Positions 5,703-12,319 of a DNA stretch of 12,396 nt are shown piece after piece. The stretch comes from Clostridia bacterium (GTDB lineage: Bacteria > Bacillota > Clostridia > Christensenellales > CAG-917). The stretch lies in contig JAFVYE010000073.1 in NCBI GenBank assembly GCA_017500745.1, forward strand, positions 1-12,396, given 5' to 3'. Numbering within the stretch: the stretch's first letter is position 1; each line of letters starts with the position of its first letter. The position numbers were made by a program, and so were the translations under genes. Under the pieces are notes generated by a model that was not told the DNA's origin, made no database searches, and worked only from the letters and a program-made list of their open reading frames with translations.

Positions 5703-7136
5703 CTACAATGTGTTTATTTTGACCCTTATGGGGCTGACGTCCGTGTATATTGACGTGGTTGAAAGTTCAAAGCCAATCTTGTGCCCAGCCCTGTCCACAA
5801 ACAGCTTTTGAGGAGAGGGTTTGCCCTGCAACTCAAAGGTCTTTCTGTTGCCGTCTGTGATGACTGCAAAGGTCATGGGATACTTGGTGTCAATGACAAC
5901 CTCACGGACAATCTTGAGCTTGTCCGTGCCAAAGTTGTTGTAGCCAGTACGATAAAACTTGGCTCTGCCCTCCTCAAAAAACGCCCCTTTGTTGTCAATG
6001 CGTTGAAGTTGCTCGCTCCTCTCTCCCTGTGACACCACAAGGACGTCCGTTGCGTGATGCACCTTTAGGGGCACCAACCTCAACGCGTCATAGGGTGCAA
6101 TGATTGACAACGTCTTTTCCTTGAGGTCAAATTCAAGGATGCAGTTGTTGGTCATGGGCTGATTATAAAAATCTCCCAGGTCTGCCTTGCATGCCAGATA
6201 GTACTTGTTGTCAAGGTAGGCACCACATGCCGTATAGGCAGTGTGGATGGTGGGGATTTCAAGATTGAGCATGCTCACCGAATAGCCGTCAAAGGCATAA
6301 AGCCCTTCCTCTGTGTAAAAGATGATTTTGTTGCCACAAAGCGCAATCGTATCTTTATATATACGACCTGTATCTGTAAACATCTTTTTCAGCGAAAACT
6401 CCTCTTGGTCGCCATAGGCGGTGAGGCGATATATTCCGTGTTCTCTAAATATGTAGAGATAGCCAAGGAAGGACACCACTTTGAGCACTTCACCGCACTC
6501 ATCGTGGAAGTTGACGTAGCCGGCTTCCTCTCCGCTCACCTTCCAATTGGTGGGATCAAGGGAGGATGAAAACCACACTTGATTGTCCTTGCCATTGACG
6601 GTGCCAAACACTCTTTCAAAGTGTATTGCAATGGATGAAAATCCCGGGCCGTCTTCAATTATTGAGGTGGTTTCTCCATCAAAAACATGAAGCCCAATGT
6701 CCTCCCCAGACATCAAAAAAACGTCCTTTCCGTCATGGTTGTAACTGACTCCGCACACTCTTTTTGTGGTGTTTGGCGACAGCATAATGTGCCACACGTC
6801 CTCCTCAAACACTCTTGTGTAGAAAAAGGCACCATCGCTGGTTTGAGCAATGATCATGTCATCGTACGAGCCGTTGTGTCTGCGATGATATACAAACACG
6901 TCCAATATGCTCACCCCATTGCCAAAGGGCGGAATGTTGCGTCTGATAAGTTGGGATTGAGGGTGATAGCCGGTGGCGCAGTCAATGCCCAAGTCGCTTT
7001 TGAGAACTCCTTTTCTGAAAGTAAAGTTGTATGCCATAGGGCTGTACTCTGACCCCAAAATGCTCTCGTCAATTGAGGTGACAATCCCCTTGAATCCAAC
7101 GTTGAATCTTGATGTGGAGGTGCTCACTTTTTTCAC
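5703..7136 (-). CDS. Tail hub / packaged-DNA stabilisation protein, P22 gp10-like
   Basis: 477 aa, beta-rich, with repeated blades such as G-V-S-Y-N-H-D-G-K-D-V-F, H-F-E-R-V-F-G-T-V-N-G-K-D-N-Q-V-W-F-S, S-S-L-D-P-T-N-W-K-V and G-Y-L-Y-I-F-R-E-H-G-I-Y-R-L, which read like a beta-propeller. P22 gp10, the hub that plugs the portal-gp4 channel, is of almost the same length (472 aa) and follows the adaptor gene as here. The assignment rests on length, order and repeat style, not on a clear motif. I chose the GTG at 7136 over the one at 7145: AGGAGGTG (7150-7143) sits 6 nt upstream, and the GTG overlaps the adaptor stop as GTGA, whereas the 7145 start would lie inside the RBS. Confidence 0.75.
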   Translation of the reverse strand: MKKVSTSTSRFNVGFKGIVTSIDESILGSEYSPMAYNFTFRKGVLKSDLGIDCATGYHPQSQLIRRNIPPFGNGVSILDVFVYHRRHNGSYDDMIIAQTSDGAFFYTRVFEEDVWHIMLSPNTTKRVCGVSYNHDGKDVFLMSGEDIGLHVFDGETTSIIEDGPGFSSIAIHFERVFGTVNGKDNQVWFSSSLDPTNWKVSGEEAGYVNFHDECGEVLKVVSFLGYLYIFREHGIYRLTAYGDQEEFSLKKMFTDTGRIYKDTIALCGNKIIFYTEEGLYAFDGYSVSMLNLEIPTIHTAYTACGAYLDNKYYLACKADLGDFYNQPMTNNCILEFDLKEKTLSIIAPYDALRLVPLKVHHATDVLVVSQGERSEQLQRIDNKGAFFEEGRAKFYRTGYNNFGTDKLKIVREVVIDTKYPMTFAVITDGNRKTFELQGKPSPQKLFVDRAGHKIGFELSTTSIYTDVSPIRVKINTL

Positions 7137-7678
7137 GCGCTCCACCTCCTCTCCTTGATGACGATCTCTCTGCCCTTGTACTTCATGCTCTTGACTCCTT
7201 GGCGGAAGTTGTCATCATGGACCGAGGCAAGATCAAAGGCACGGAGGGCAAAATAGTACACCGCCAAAGCCCCCTCTGCAAGAAGCTCGGGAGTAAAGCG
7301 CAAGTCCTCAAGAGTTTCATCCAAAGTGTATTCACGAGGTGCGTAGGCATAGGTCAAAACCCCCTCTCCAGAAAAGTCCGTGAGCAAGGTTGTGGGCATG
7401 ACGTGATATCTGTGCTTTGTCCCGATTTTGTCCACAAGGCGCACGGGGTGGATGATTTGTTTGTCAAGGGCCGTGCAGTCAATGATGCCGTTGTTGACGT
7501 ATACAACCTCCTCTGTCGTCAAAGGCATATAGGCGGTCACCGCCTCGCTATACGCCACGTTGAATGCTTGCACGAGCTGGTTGACCAATTGGGCTTGCTC
7601 CTGATCATAGGTCTGGTCAAGAAAATCCTCAACCCCCATTTTGACAAGGCAAGTTTTTATTATTTTTTTGATTTCCAT
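7133..7678 (-). CDS. Head-tail connector (adaptor) protein, P22 gp4-like
   Basis: 181 aa, with a helical N-terminus (L-V-N-Q-L-V-Q-A-F-N-V-A-Y-S-E), a beta-rich middle (E-E-V-V-Y-V-N-N-G-I-I-D, then Y-A-Y-A-P-R-E-Y-T-L-D) and a helical end (L-A-E-G-A-L-A-V-Y-Y-F-A-L-R-A-F-D-L-A-S). This all-helix-around-beta pattern and size suit the connector that forms a ring under the portal (P22 gp4 is 166 aa, T7 gp11 about 196 aa). It lies between the capsid block and the hub gene, as in P22. RBS AGGAGG begins right after the stop of the 101-aa gene. The last 4 nt overlap the hub start. No diagnostic motif is visible, so the role is inferred from context, length and fold impression. Confidence 0.72.
   Translation of the reverse strand: MEIKKIIKTCLVKMGVEDFLDQTYDQEQAQLVNQLVQAFNVAYSEAVTAYMPLTTEEVVYVNNGIIDCTALDKQIIHPVRLVDKIGTKHRYHVMPTTLLTDFSGEGVLTYAYAPREYTLDETLEDLRFTPELLAEGALAVYYFALRAFDLASVHDDNFRQGVKSMKYKGREIVIKERRWSA
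7143..7150 (-). promoter_or_regulatory. Perfect Shine-Dalgarno AGGAGGTG deciding the hub start
   Basis: This is the full complement of the 16S 3' tail, 6 nt before the GTG at 7136, inside the last codons of the adaptor gene. It uses the upstream GTG at 7145 as part of its own sequence, so that codon is unlikely to be the start. Confidence 0.75.
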
Positions 7679-7686
7679 AACTCCTC

Positions 7687-7992
7687 CTAATAGCCCATTT
7701 GCTGAAGGGCGTTTTCAATGATTTGTTTTTCTTTGCGCCTGTCAGCAAGGTCGTTCAATCTGTCAATTTCCTTCACTATTGCGTCAAGACGCTCTATGCG
7801 AGTTTTTTGAGCAAACTCAATTGTCCGAGCATCCAGGCGAGGGAAAGGCACTACAAATTGTAGTGCCTCCCCCACATAAACCTCAAAGCGATGGGATATC
7901 ACGTTGCGAAAAAGCACATATCTTTCATCAATTTCTTTGAGGCGATCTGCAATTGAAAAGACGTCCTTTTCAATGGGGATAAGACCATGCAT
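7687..7992 (-). CDS. Small phage protein between capsid and adaptor, unknown function
   Basis: 101 aa, beginning M-H-G-L-I-P-I-E-K-D-V-F-S-I-A-D-R-L-K-E-I-D-E-R-Y. It has an N-terminal helix, a short beta stretch (H-R-F-E-V-Y-V) and a long charged helix at the C-terminus (R-I-E-R-L-D-A-I-V-K-E-I-D-R-L-N-D-L-A-D-R-R-K-E-K). The frame stays open to 8151, but the extra 53 codons lie over the capsid C-terminus and read as low-complexity shadow. The ATG at 7992 comes one base after the capsid stop (TAG-T-ATG), so coupled translation is likely; only a weak GAGTGG precedes it. P22 has no gene at this point. I do not recognise the family; head assembly is inferred from position. Confidence 0.75.
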   Translation of the reverse strand: MHGLIPIEKDVFSIADRLKEIDERYVLFRNVISHRFEVYVGEALQFVVPFPRLDARTIEFAQKTRIERLDAIVKEIDRLNDLADRRKEKQIIENALQQMGY

Positions 7993-7993
7993 A

Positions 7994-9364
7994 CTATACC
8001 CACTCTGCAACCAAAACAATGTTGCTGTTGACGCTTTCCTTAAAGGTGTACTTGTTGCCGTCAAGATACCAGCCGTCAAAGGTCTTGCCTGTCTTGGTGG
8101 GATTTGAAGGTGCAACTGCTCTTGAACCGGGGCGTACGATTTGGTCGGCAACCAACGTTCCGCCGTTTGAGTTGAACACTACGTTGTAGTAGCTGGGTGT
8201 GACTGCCTTGCTGAAGATGATCTTGGCTTGACCCATGGGACGCTCGCAAAGAAGGTCTGCGTACTTGACCAAGGTTGCAGTATATGCGGGCTTGCCGGGC
8301 ACTTGATGAAGAACCGTGCCACCTTCGCCTTCAAGCCAACGCCAATCACAAAGCTGATGAAGCTTGAAGTCTGCGCTGTTCAAGAGATACATTGTGCCGT
8401 CCTTGACAAATCTGTCTGCAACAACGGGGATGCCTGCGTATGAAAGGGCTTTATAGCCGCCGTCAATGGTCATATAGTCCACGTTGGTGCGAGTTGATGC
8501 CATGCTGTCAACATAGCCCTTGCGCACGTCATATGAGCAGATGATGAAGTCAATGGTGCTGCCTGCGTTTTCCTCAATTGCATCAATTGCGTCTTGGATT
8601 GCGCTGACGGTGACCCCGCCTTCTTGATAGCTGACGTAGGGGGTAAGGAATGAGTAATCTCCTCTGCAAAGGCCGTAGATGTCGTCCTCGCCAAAGATTG
8701 CTTCAAGGCCTGTGAGCTCGTTGCCCTTTGATCCTTGGACGCAGATCAAACTGCCTCCCTCGCAAGTGCTGTTGGCGACTTTGTTGATGTAAATGGTCTT
8801 GTTCATTCTGTCAATTGTTTCAATTCTTGCGCCAGAAATTTCAACGTTCTTCGTCTCATCAGGGGTGTAGACGTCAATGGTCATGCCCTCCATCAAGCCC
8901 TTGACGCTGTCTACGTAGAGTGCGTTGCCTGTGACGTCATCCGTGGTGTAAGTGATGACACCGGAGCCGTCTCCATAGAGCATTCTGCCAAAGTTGAATT
9001 TGCTTGCGCCAAGGAGTCCTTCCATTTCTGCGTTGAGAAGGTTGACAAATGCGCCCACAGAGTTTTGTGATGCGCGGATTGCTTTGTCGCTGAGTTCAAT
9101 TTGGCCAAAAAGGTTTTTGAGTCCCAAAGTAAATTCAGCGTAGTTGTTGCCTCCCACTTGAGGGAGATTGTCTGTTTCACTGCCACTGCCGATGCCACCG
9201 TTGATGCCGTAAGGTGCAAGCTTTTTGATTTCTTTACCCCAAACGTCGGAGGTGGTGTGCTCTATCTTGGCAAGAAAAGGGTTGATGCCAACGTTGAGTT
9301 GGTTGGCAAGCACTCCAAGATAAAATGTTTTGAGTGCATTGTTTGCGTTTGAAAGTGTAACCAT
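7994..9364 (-). CDS. Major capsid protein with C-terminal InlB/Flg_new-type domain
   Basis: 456 aa in two parts. Residues 1 to about 385 read as an HK97-fold-type coat protein: start M-V-T-L-S-N-A-N-N-A-L-K, acidic helix E-L-S-D-K-A-I-R-A, a beta-rich insertion around 148-200 (L-Y-V-D-S-V-K-G-L-M-E-G-M-T-I-D), the L-T-G-L-E-A-I-F block, and a late G-I-P-V-V-A-D...M-Y-L-L-N segment common in tailed-phage coats. Residues 393-456 are a clear Listeria-Bacteroides repeat (InlB B-repeat, Flg_new): V-F-N-S-N-G-G, G-K-T-F-D-G-W-Y, and V-A-E-W-V at the end. That module is usual in secreted or wall-bound proteins; here it should be displayed on the capsid. It is one continuous frame. RBS AAAGGAG precedes the ATG, 12 nt after the scaffold stop. 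The order scaffold-capsid supports the call. Confidence 0.88.
   Translation of the reverse strand: MVTLSNANNALKTFYLGVLANQLNVGINPFLAKIEHTTSDVWGKEIKKLAPYGINGGIGSGSETDNLPQVGGNNYAEFTLGLKNLFGQIELSDKAIRASQNSVGAFVNLLNAEMEGLLGASKFNFGRMLYGDGSGVITYTTDDVTGNALYVDSVKGLMEGMTIDVYTPDETKNVEISGARIETIDRMNKTIYINKVANSTCEGGSLICVQGSKGNELTGLEAIFGEDDIYGLCRGDYSFLTPYVSYQEGGVTVSAIQDAIDAIEENAGSTIDFIICSYDVRKGYVDSMASTRTNVDYMTIDGGYKALSYAGIPVVADRFVKDGTMYLLNSADFKLHQLCDWRWLEGEGGTVLHQVPGKPAYTATLVKYADLLCERPMGQAKIIFSKAVTPSYYNVVFNSNGGTLVADQIVRPGSRAVAPSNPTKTGKTFDGWYLDGNKYTFKESVNSNIVLVAEWV
7997..8188 (-). other. Listeria-Bacteroides (InlB B-repeat/Flg_new) domain on the capsid
   Basis: 64 C-terminal residues of the capsid protein. 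Diagnostic features are the start Y-N-V-V-F-N-S-N-G-G, P-T-K-T-G-K-T-F-D-G-W-Y in the middle and I-V-L-V-A-E-W-V at the end. The family is a small beta-grasp-like fold found in surface proteins of Firmicutes and Bacteroidetes, often as several copies; here there is one. Confidence 0.88.
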
Positions 9365-9376
9365 AATTTTTCTCCT

Positions 9377-10117
9377 TTATTTGTGATTTTGACAAAACAT
9401 TTTGCCCGCTTCCTCAATGGTTTTTGGCTTGTTTCTGGGAGCAACCGTGGTTTGTCCGCTCTTGGACATAAGCACGGGAGGTTTGCCCTCACGAAGGTCC
9501 TTGAGATAGCCCTCAATCACGGCCTTTTTGACAAAGTCAGAGCTTATGATGTGAGTGCGCAAAAAATCCTCGTCTGTGGCAAGATCTTTGGGAGATTTGT
9601 AGGTGTTGACAATGGCTCTTGACAAGGCGGTTTCAAGGCAGTCTTTGCGTTTACGCAAAGCACCATCCTTTACTATCTCCTCCGCAATGGCACGTGCAAG
9701 GGGCTTTGCATGGGGGTTTTCATTGAAAAACTTGTCCACTTTGCCCTTCCACTCCGCTGGGGTTTCATCCTTTACGGTGGTGTCACTCAACTCCTTTTCC
9801 AGCTTGCTAAGACGTTGACAACGTCTTGTAAACTCCTTCTCCAAGGCGTTGTACGCCTTTTCAAGATCCTCTACCGATTTGAATTTTGAGGACGGATCAA
9901 GGGGTGTTTTGTCTTGTATTTCTTGTGTTAAGTTGATTTGTTCCTCCTTGAAAGCACCATCCACAAGGGCGGTGCTTTCATCGGGGCTTGTGTTGTCCAC
10001 TTCATCTTTGTCAGAGCCAAGGACTTCAACTTGGTCAACGGGACCTTCCGCTTCCTCCTCTGCCAAAATGATTTCATTGACGTGGTCTTTGAGTTCATCA
10101 AGTGTTATTGTTTTCAT
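9377..10117 (-). CDS. Phage scaffolding protein
   Basis: 246 aa, with an acidic N-terminal half (E-E-E-A-E-G, D-K-D-E-V-D, S-P-D-E-S), a coiled-coil start V-E-D-L-E-K-A-Y-N-A-L-E-K-E-F (about 81-95) running to about 111, and a basic tail (A-P-R-N-K-P-K-T-I-E-E-A-G). Scaffolding proteins guide coat assembly and leave or are digested; those of the P22 type are helical with a charged C-terminal coat-binding end, and P22 gp8 (303 aa) lies between portal and coat as here. The ATG overlaps the portal stop as ATGA (10117-10114), so translation is coupled. No protease signature is visible. It is called mainly from position, charge pattern and coiled coil. Confidence 0.83.
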   Translation of the reverse strand: MKTITLDELKDHVNEIILAEEEAEGPVDQVEVLGSDKDEVDNTSPDESTALVDGAFKEEQINLTQEIQDKTPLDPSSKFKSVEDLEKAYNALEKEFTRRCQRLSKLEKELSDTTVKDETPAEWKGKVDKFFNENPHAKPLARAIAEEIVKDGALRKRKDCLETALSRAIVNTYKSPKDLATDEDFLRTHIISSDFVKKAVIEGYLKDLREGKPPVLMSKSGQTTVAPRNKPKTIEEAGKMFCQNHK

Positions 10118-11979
10118 AATTCACCCATTTGTTTTTCAAGTTCTTTTACACCACTCTCAAGAGCTCCAAACTCCTTGTGAGCGGTGATGTGTTGGAGCAC
10201 TCTCTCATGGAACGCCTCATCCTTTGTGCAACGAGAGGACACCGCCAGCTTGACGTGTTCTTGCAGATGGATGCTGTGATCGTCCACCACGTCAGGCACC
10301 ACGTAGCCCTCTTCAAGAGCAAGGTTTTCACGCTCTGCCTTTGAGATGTGTGCATCGTCAACGTCCCTGCCGTTTTCCCAGTTGCCAAAGCCGAGGATTT
10401 CAAAGAGCTTGCCTCTTGTGCGGTTGGACATGACTCCGTTTTCATCGGTGAAAAGTCCCAGCTTCAACAAGTCGTACACCATGGCACGTCTTGCAGAGAT
10501 GCTCTCTGTTGTGTCGTTGATTGCGTCAAAAACGATGTCCTCGCTGTTGAGGTCGCTGGCCTTGAAGCAAGTGATTTCCACTTCGCCGTCCTCGCCGGCA
10601 ACTCGCTTGATGCGCTCTGTCTTTGCATACTGCTTGTACAAGCGCAAGACGTGCTTGCCAATGGTGCGCACCGCCTCACGAATGCTGTCTGCAGTCAATG
10701 AAATGCGTGTGTCGTCCTGCTCAAGAAGCAGGGATATTGCTGTGCCTGACGCCACGTTGGCAGGCACTTGTGAATAGGTGGTCACCTCACTCACACCACT
10801 TATCATGACAAACTCGTTGAGGAGCTTCTCTTCCTCACGGCTAAACTCGGTGGGAACTTGGCCGGGATGCATCATCATGGGAGGGGTGCTTCCCTGACGA
10901 TATATGAGCACTTTGCCCGGAGACAAACCCTCTTCTTCAAGGTTGTCCGTGTCCACGCTTCCGTCCTCAACAGCCAGTACACCCATCGCAATTCGGTTCA
11001 TAAACTCGTGTTTGCGATTTTTAACCGTGTTGTACGCCCTCTGCACAGGGATGATGCGTTCAACCACAGACGTGCCAAAAAAACTGCCCAACGTGTCAAG
11101 ACATTGTTGCTTTGCAAAGGGGTACGTGCGTGTGCCGTCCTCTCCGTTTTCAAAGGGCAAATCCCCGTCAAAAACCAGCTTGTCACCCGCAACAATTGTC
11201 AGTCTGCCCTTAGGATTGTCGCAGTTGGGCTTTGAATATTTTTCAATGACAAGGACGCTGTCGCCCTTCTTTTCGGTGACGAATTTGGGCACGGAAGCGT
11301 TGTAGCCGTAGCCCCCTGCCACAGAAGTGTTGTCAAAGGAGAACACTCCGATCTCCTTGCCCTCAACCTCTACTCCCCAAATGGTTTTGACGTCCTGTAC
11401 AGACATGACCTTTACGTGCATGATAGAGGGTTGCTTATCAATTTCGGCCACCGCCAAGTCCTCGGGGAATATTTCAAAGGGGGAGCAAACCGTAATTGAA
11501 ACGTCACCCTCCTTGATCTGACCTTCTGCGTCAAGAGATTTGCCCCTTTCGCCATCCCAGACCACCTTGTAAAAGGCGCTGCCCGTGATTTCGCTCCAAG
11601 TGTTTGCGCTGGAGATGAGGGCACTCATATTGTTTTCCTCGCTGACTGCATAGAGCAGTTTTGTGGCAAGCTTTGCTGACGACACGTCCTCATCATCATT
11701 GGTTTGAGGGCGGACGGTTGCCTTTGCCTTGACCTTGCCCAGTTTGGACAATCTGGTTTCCAAAATGGGAGCGATGTGGTTGTACACCTCACGGCTCTGC
11801 CAAAAATACTGCTTGCCTCTGTCCTCAATGTCCCCTCTTGGTGAAATCTCGGCATATTGGTTGCCTATGACAAAATTCATATTTAGGCGCCAATTGAGTT
11901 CAAGAGGGCGTCTTGCTTCCTGTCTTTTGTTGAAATCTTGTAGCACGTCTGCCACAAGTTCATCGTGTATGATTTTCAT
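10114..11979 (-). CDS. Portal protein (podovirus-like)
   Basis: 621 aa, the dodecameric ring through which DNA enters and leaves the head. The N-terminus runs R-R-P-L-E-L-N-W-R-L-N-M-N-F-V-I-G-N-Q-Y (23-42), then K-Q-Y-F-W-Q-S-R-E-V-Y-N-H-I-A-P and T-V-R-P-Q-T-N-D-D (88-96), which I recognise as typical of portals of this type in Firmicutes phages. The middle has S-E-V-T-T-Y-S-Q-V-P-A-N-V-A-S-G-T-A-I-S, a helix-rich stem region. The C-terminus has a His-rich helix D-D-H-S-I-H-L-Q-E-H. The length lies between HK97-type (about 420) and P22 (725 aa) portals. RBS AAGGAGG (11990-11984) is 4 nt from the ATG, which falls inside the end of the upstream CxxC gene (20-nt overlap). Confidence 0.88.
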   Translation of the reverse strand: MKIIHDELVADVLQDFNKRQEARRPLELNWRLNMNFVIGNQYAEISPRGDIEDRGKQYFWQSREVYNHIAPILETRLSKLGKVKAKATVRPQTNDDEDVSSAKLATKLLYAVSEENNMSALISSANTWSEITGSAFYKVVWDGERGKSLDAEGQIKEGDVSITVCSPFEIFPEDLAVAEIDKQPSIMHVKVMSVQDVKTIWGVEVEGKEIGVFSFDNTSVAGGYGYNASVPKFVTEKKGDSVLVIEKYSKPNCDNPKGRLTIVAGDKLVFDGDLPFENGEDGTRTYPFAKQQCLDTLGSFFGTSVVERIIPVQRAYNTVKNRKHEFMNRIAMGVLAVEDGSVDTDNLEEEGLSPGKVLIYRQGSTPPMMMHPGQVPTEFSREEEKLLNEFVMISGVSEVTTYSQVPANVASGTAISLLLEQDDTRISLTADSIREAVRTIGKHVLRLYKQYAKTERIKRVAGEDGEVEITCFKASDLNSEDIVFDAINDTTESISARRAMVYDLLKLGLFTDENGVMSNRTRGKLFEILGFGNWENGRDVDDAHISKAERENLALEEGYVVPDVVDDHSIHLQEHVKLAVSSRCTKDEAFHERVLQHITAHKEFGALESGVKELEKQMGEL

Positions 11980-12319
11980 TTTTCCTCCTTGTGCCTATAC
12001 CAAGGCAACGTTTGTTTTTTAAACCAATTGAAAACTTTGGGGATTTTGCCTTTTTAAAGGGAGTGCAAGTTTCTGCACTCCCTTCCTCTTTTTTTGCCTC
12101 GTCTATAAGGTATAGAGGCATAGACAACGGCTGATTTTGCTTGTCCCCCCGCAAAATCACGTTGGGCACCGCACGGGGCACAAAATGAGTGCCAAGCTCA
12201 CGATATAGCGTCACTCCGCACTTTCTGCACACGGGGATGTCTATGGGGTCAATATACAGCCCTGCATCCTCTCCGCATATGGCACATCTAACTTTTCCGT
12301 CAAGCTTGTACCCCTTCAT
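11960..12319 (-). CDS. CxxC/CxxC zinc-ribbon-like phage protein
   Basis: 119 aa from the ATG at 12319. Residues 12-34 hold C-A-I-C-G and V-C-R-K-C-G, two knuckles 16 residues apart that would bind one zinc ion. The segment 41-73 is hydrophobic/mixed (H-F-V-P-R-A-V-P-N-V-I-L). The last 40 residues are basic and less protein-like, and cross two strong hairpins in the DNA, so the true C-terminus is unsure. AAAGGAGGA (12335-12327) lies 7 nt upstream of this ATG and decides against the more upstream ATG at 12361. Its end overlaps the portal start by 20 nt. The family is not recognised; a role in packaging or late gene control is only a guess from its place before the portal. Confidence 0.65.
   Translation of the reverse strand: MKGYKLDGKVRCAICGEDAGLYIDPIDIPVCRKCGVTLYRELGTHFVPRAVPNVILRGDKQNQPLSMPLYLIDEAKKEEGSAETCTPFKKAKSPKFSIGLKNKRCLGIGTRRKNENHTR
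12057..12120 (-). promoter_or_regulatory. A7 slippery stretch between two strong hairpins
   Basis: Reading on the minus strand: hairpin TGCCTCTATA / TATA-GAC-GAGGCA (12120-12095, 3-nt bulge), then seven A (12095-12089) in frame as A-AAA-AAA, then after GAGG a perfect 11-bp hairpin AAGGGAGTGCA / TGCACTCCCTT (12084-12057, 6-nt loop). The layout is like a -1 frameshift site, or an mRNA processing or attenuation element ahead of the portal. On the + strand the same hairpin is followed by TTTTTTT, so a terminator against opposing transcription is another reading. Confidence 0.5.

Noticed and set aside
7993..8151. 53-codon N-terminal extension of the small protein after the capsid gene
   Set aside because: It lies out of frame over the capsid display domain; the ATG at 7992 directly follows the capsid stop and starts a compact, plausible protein.
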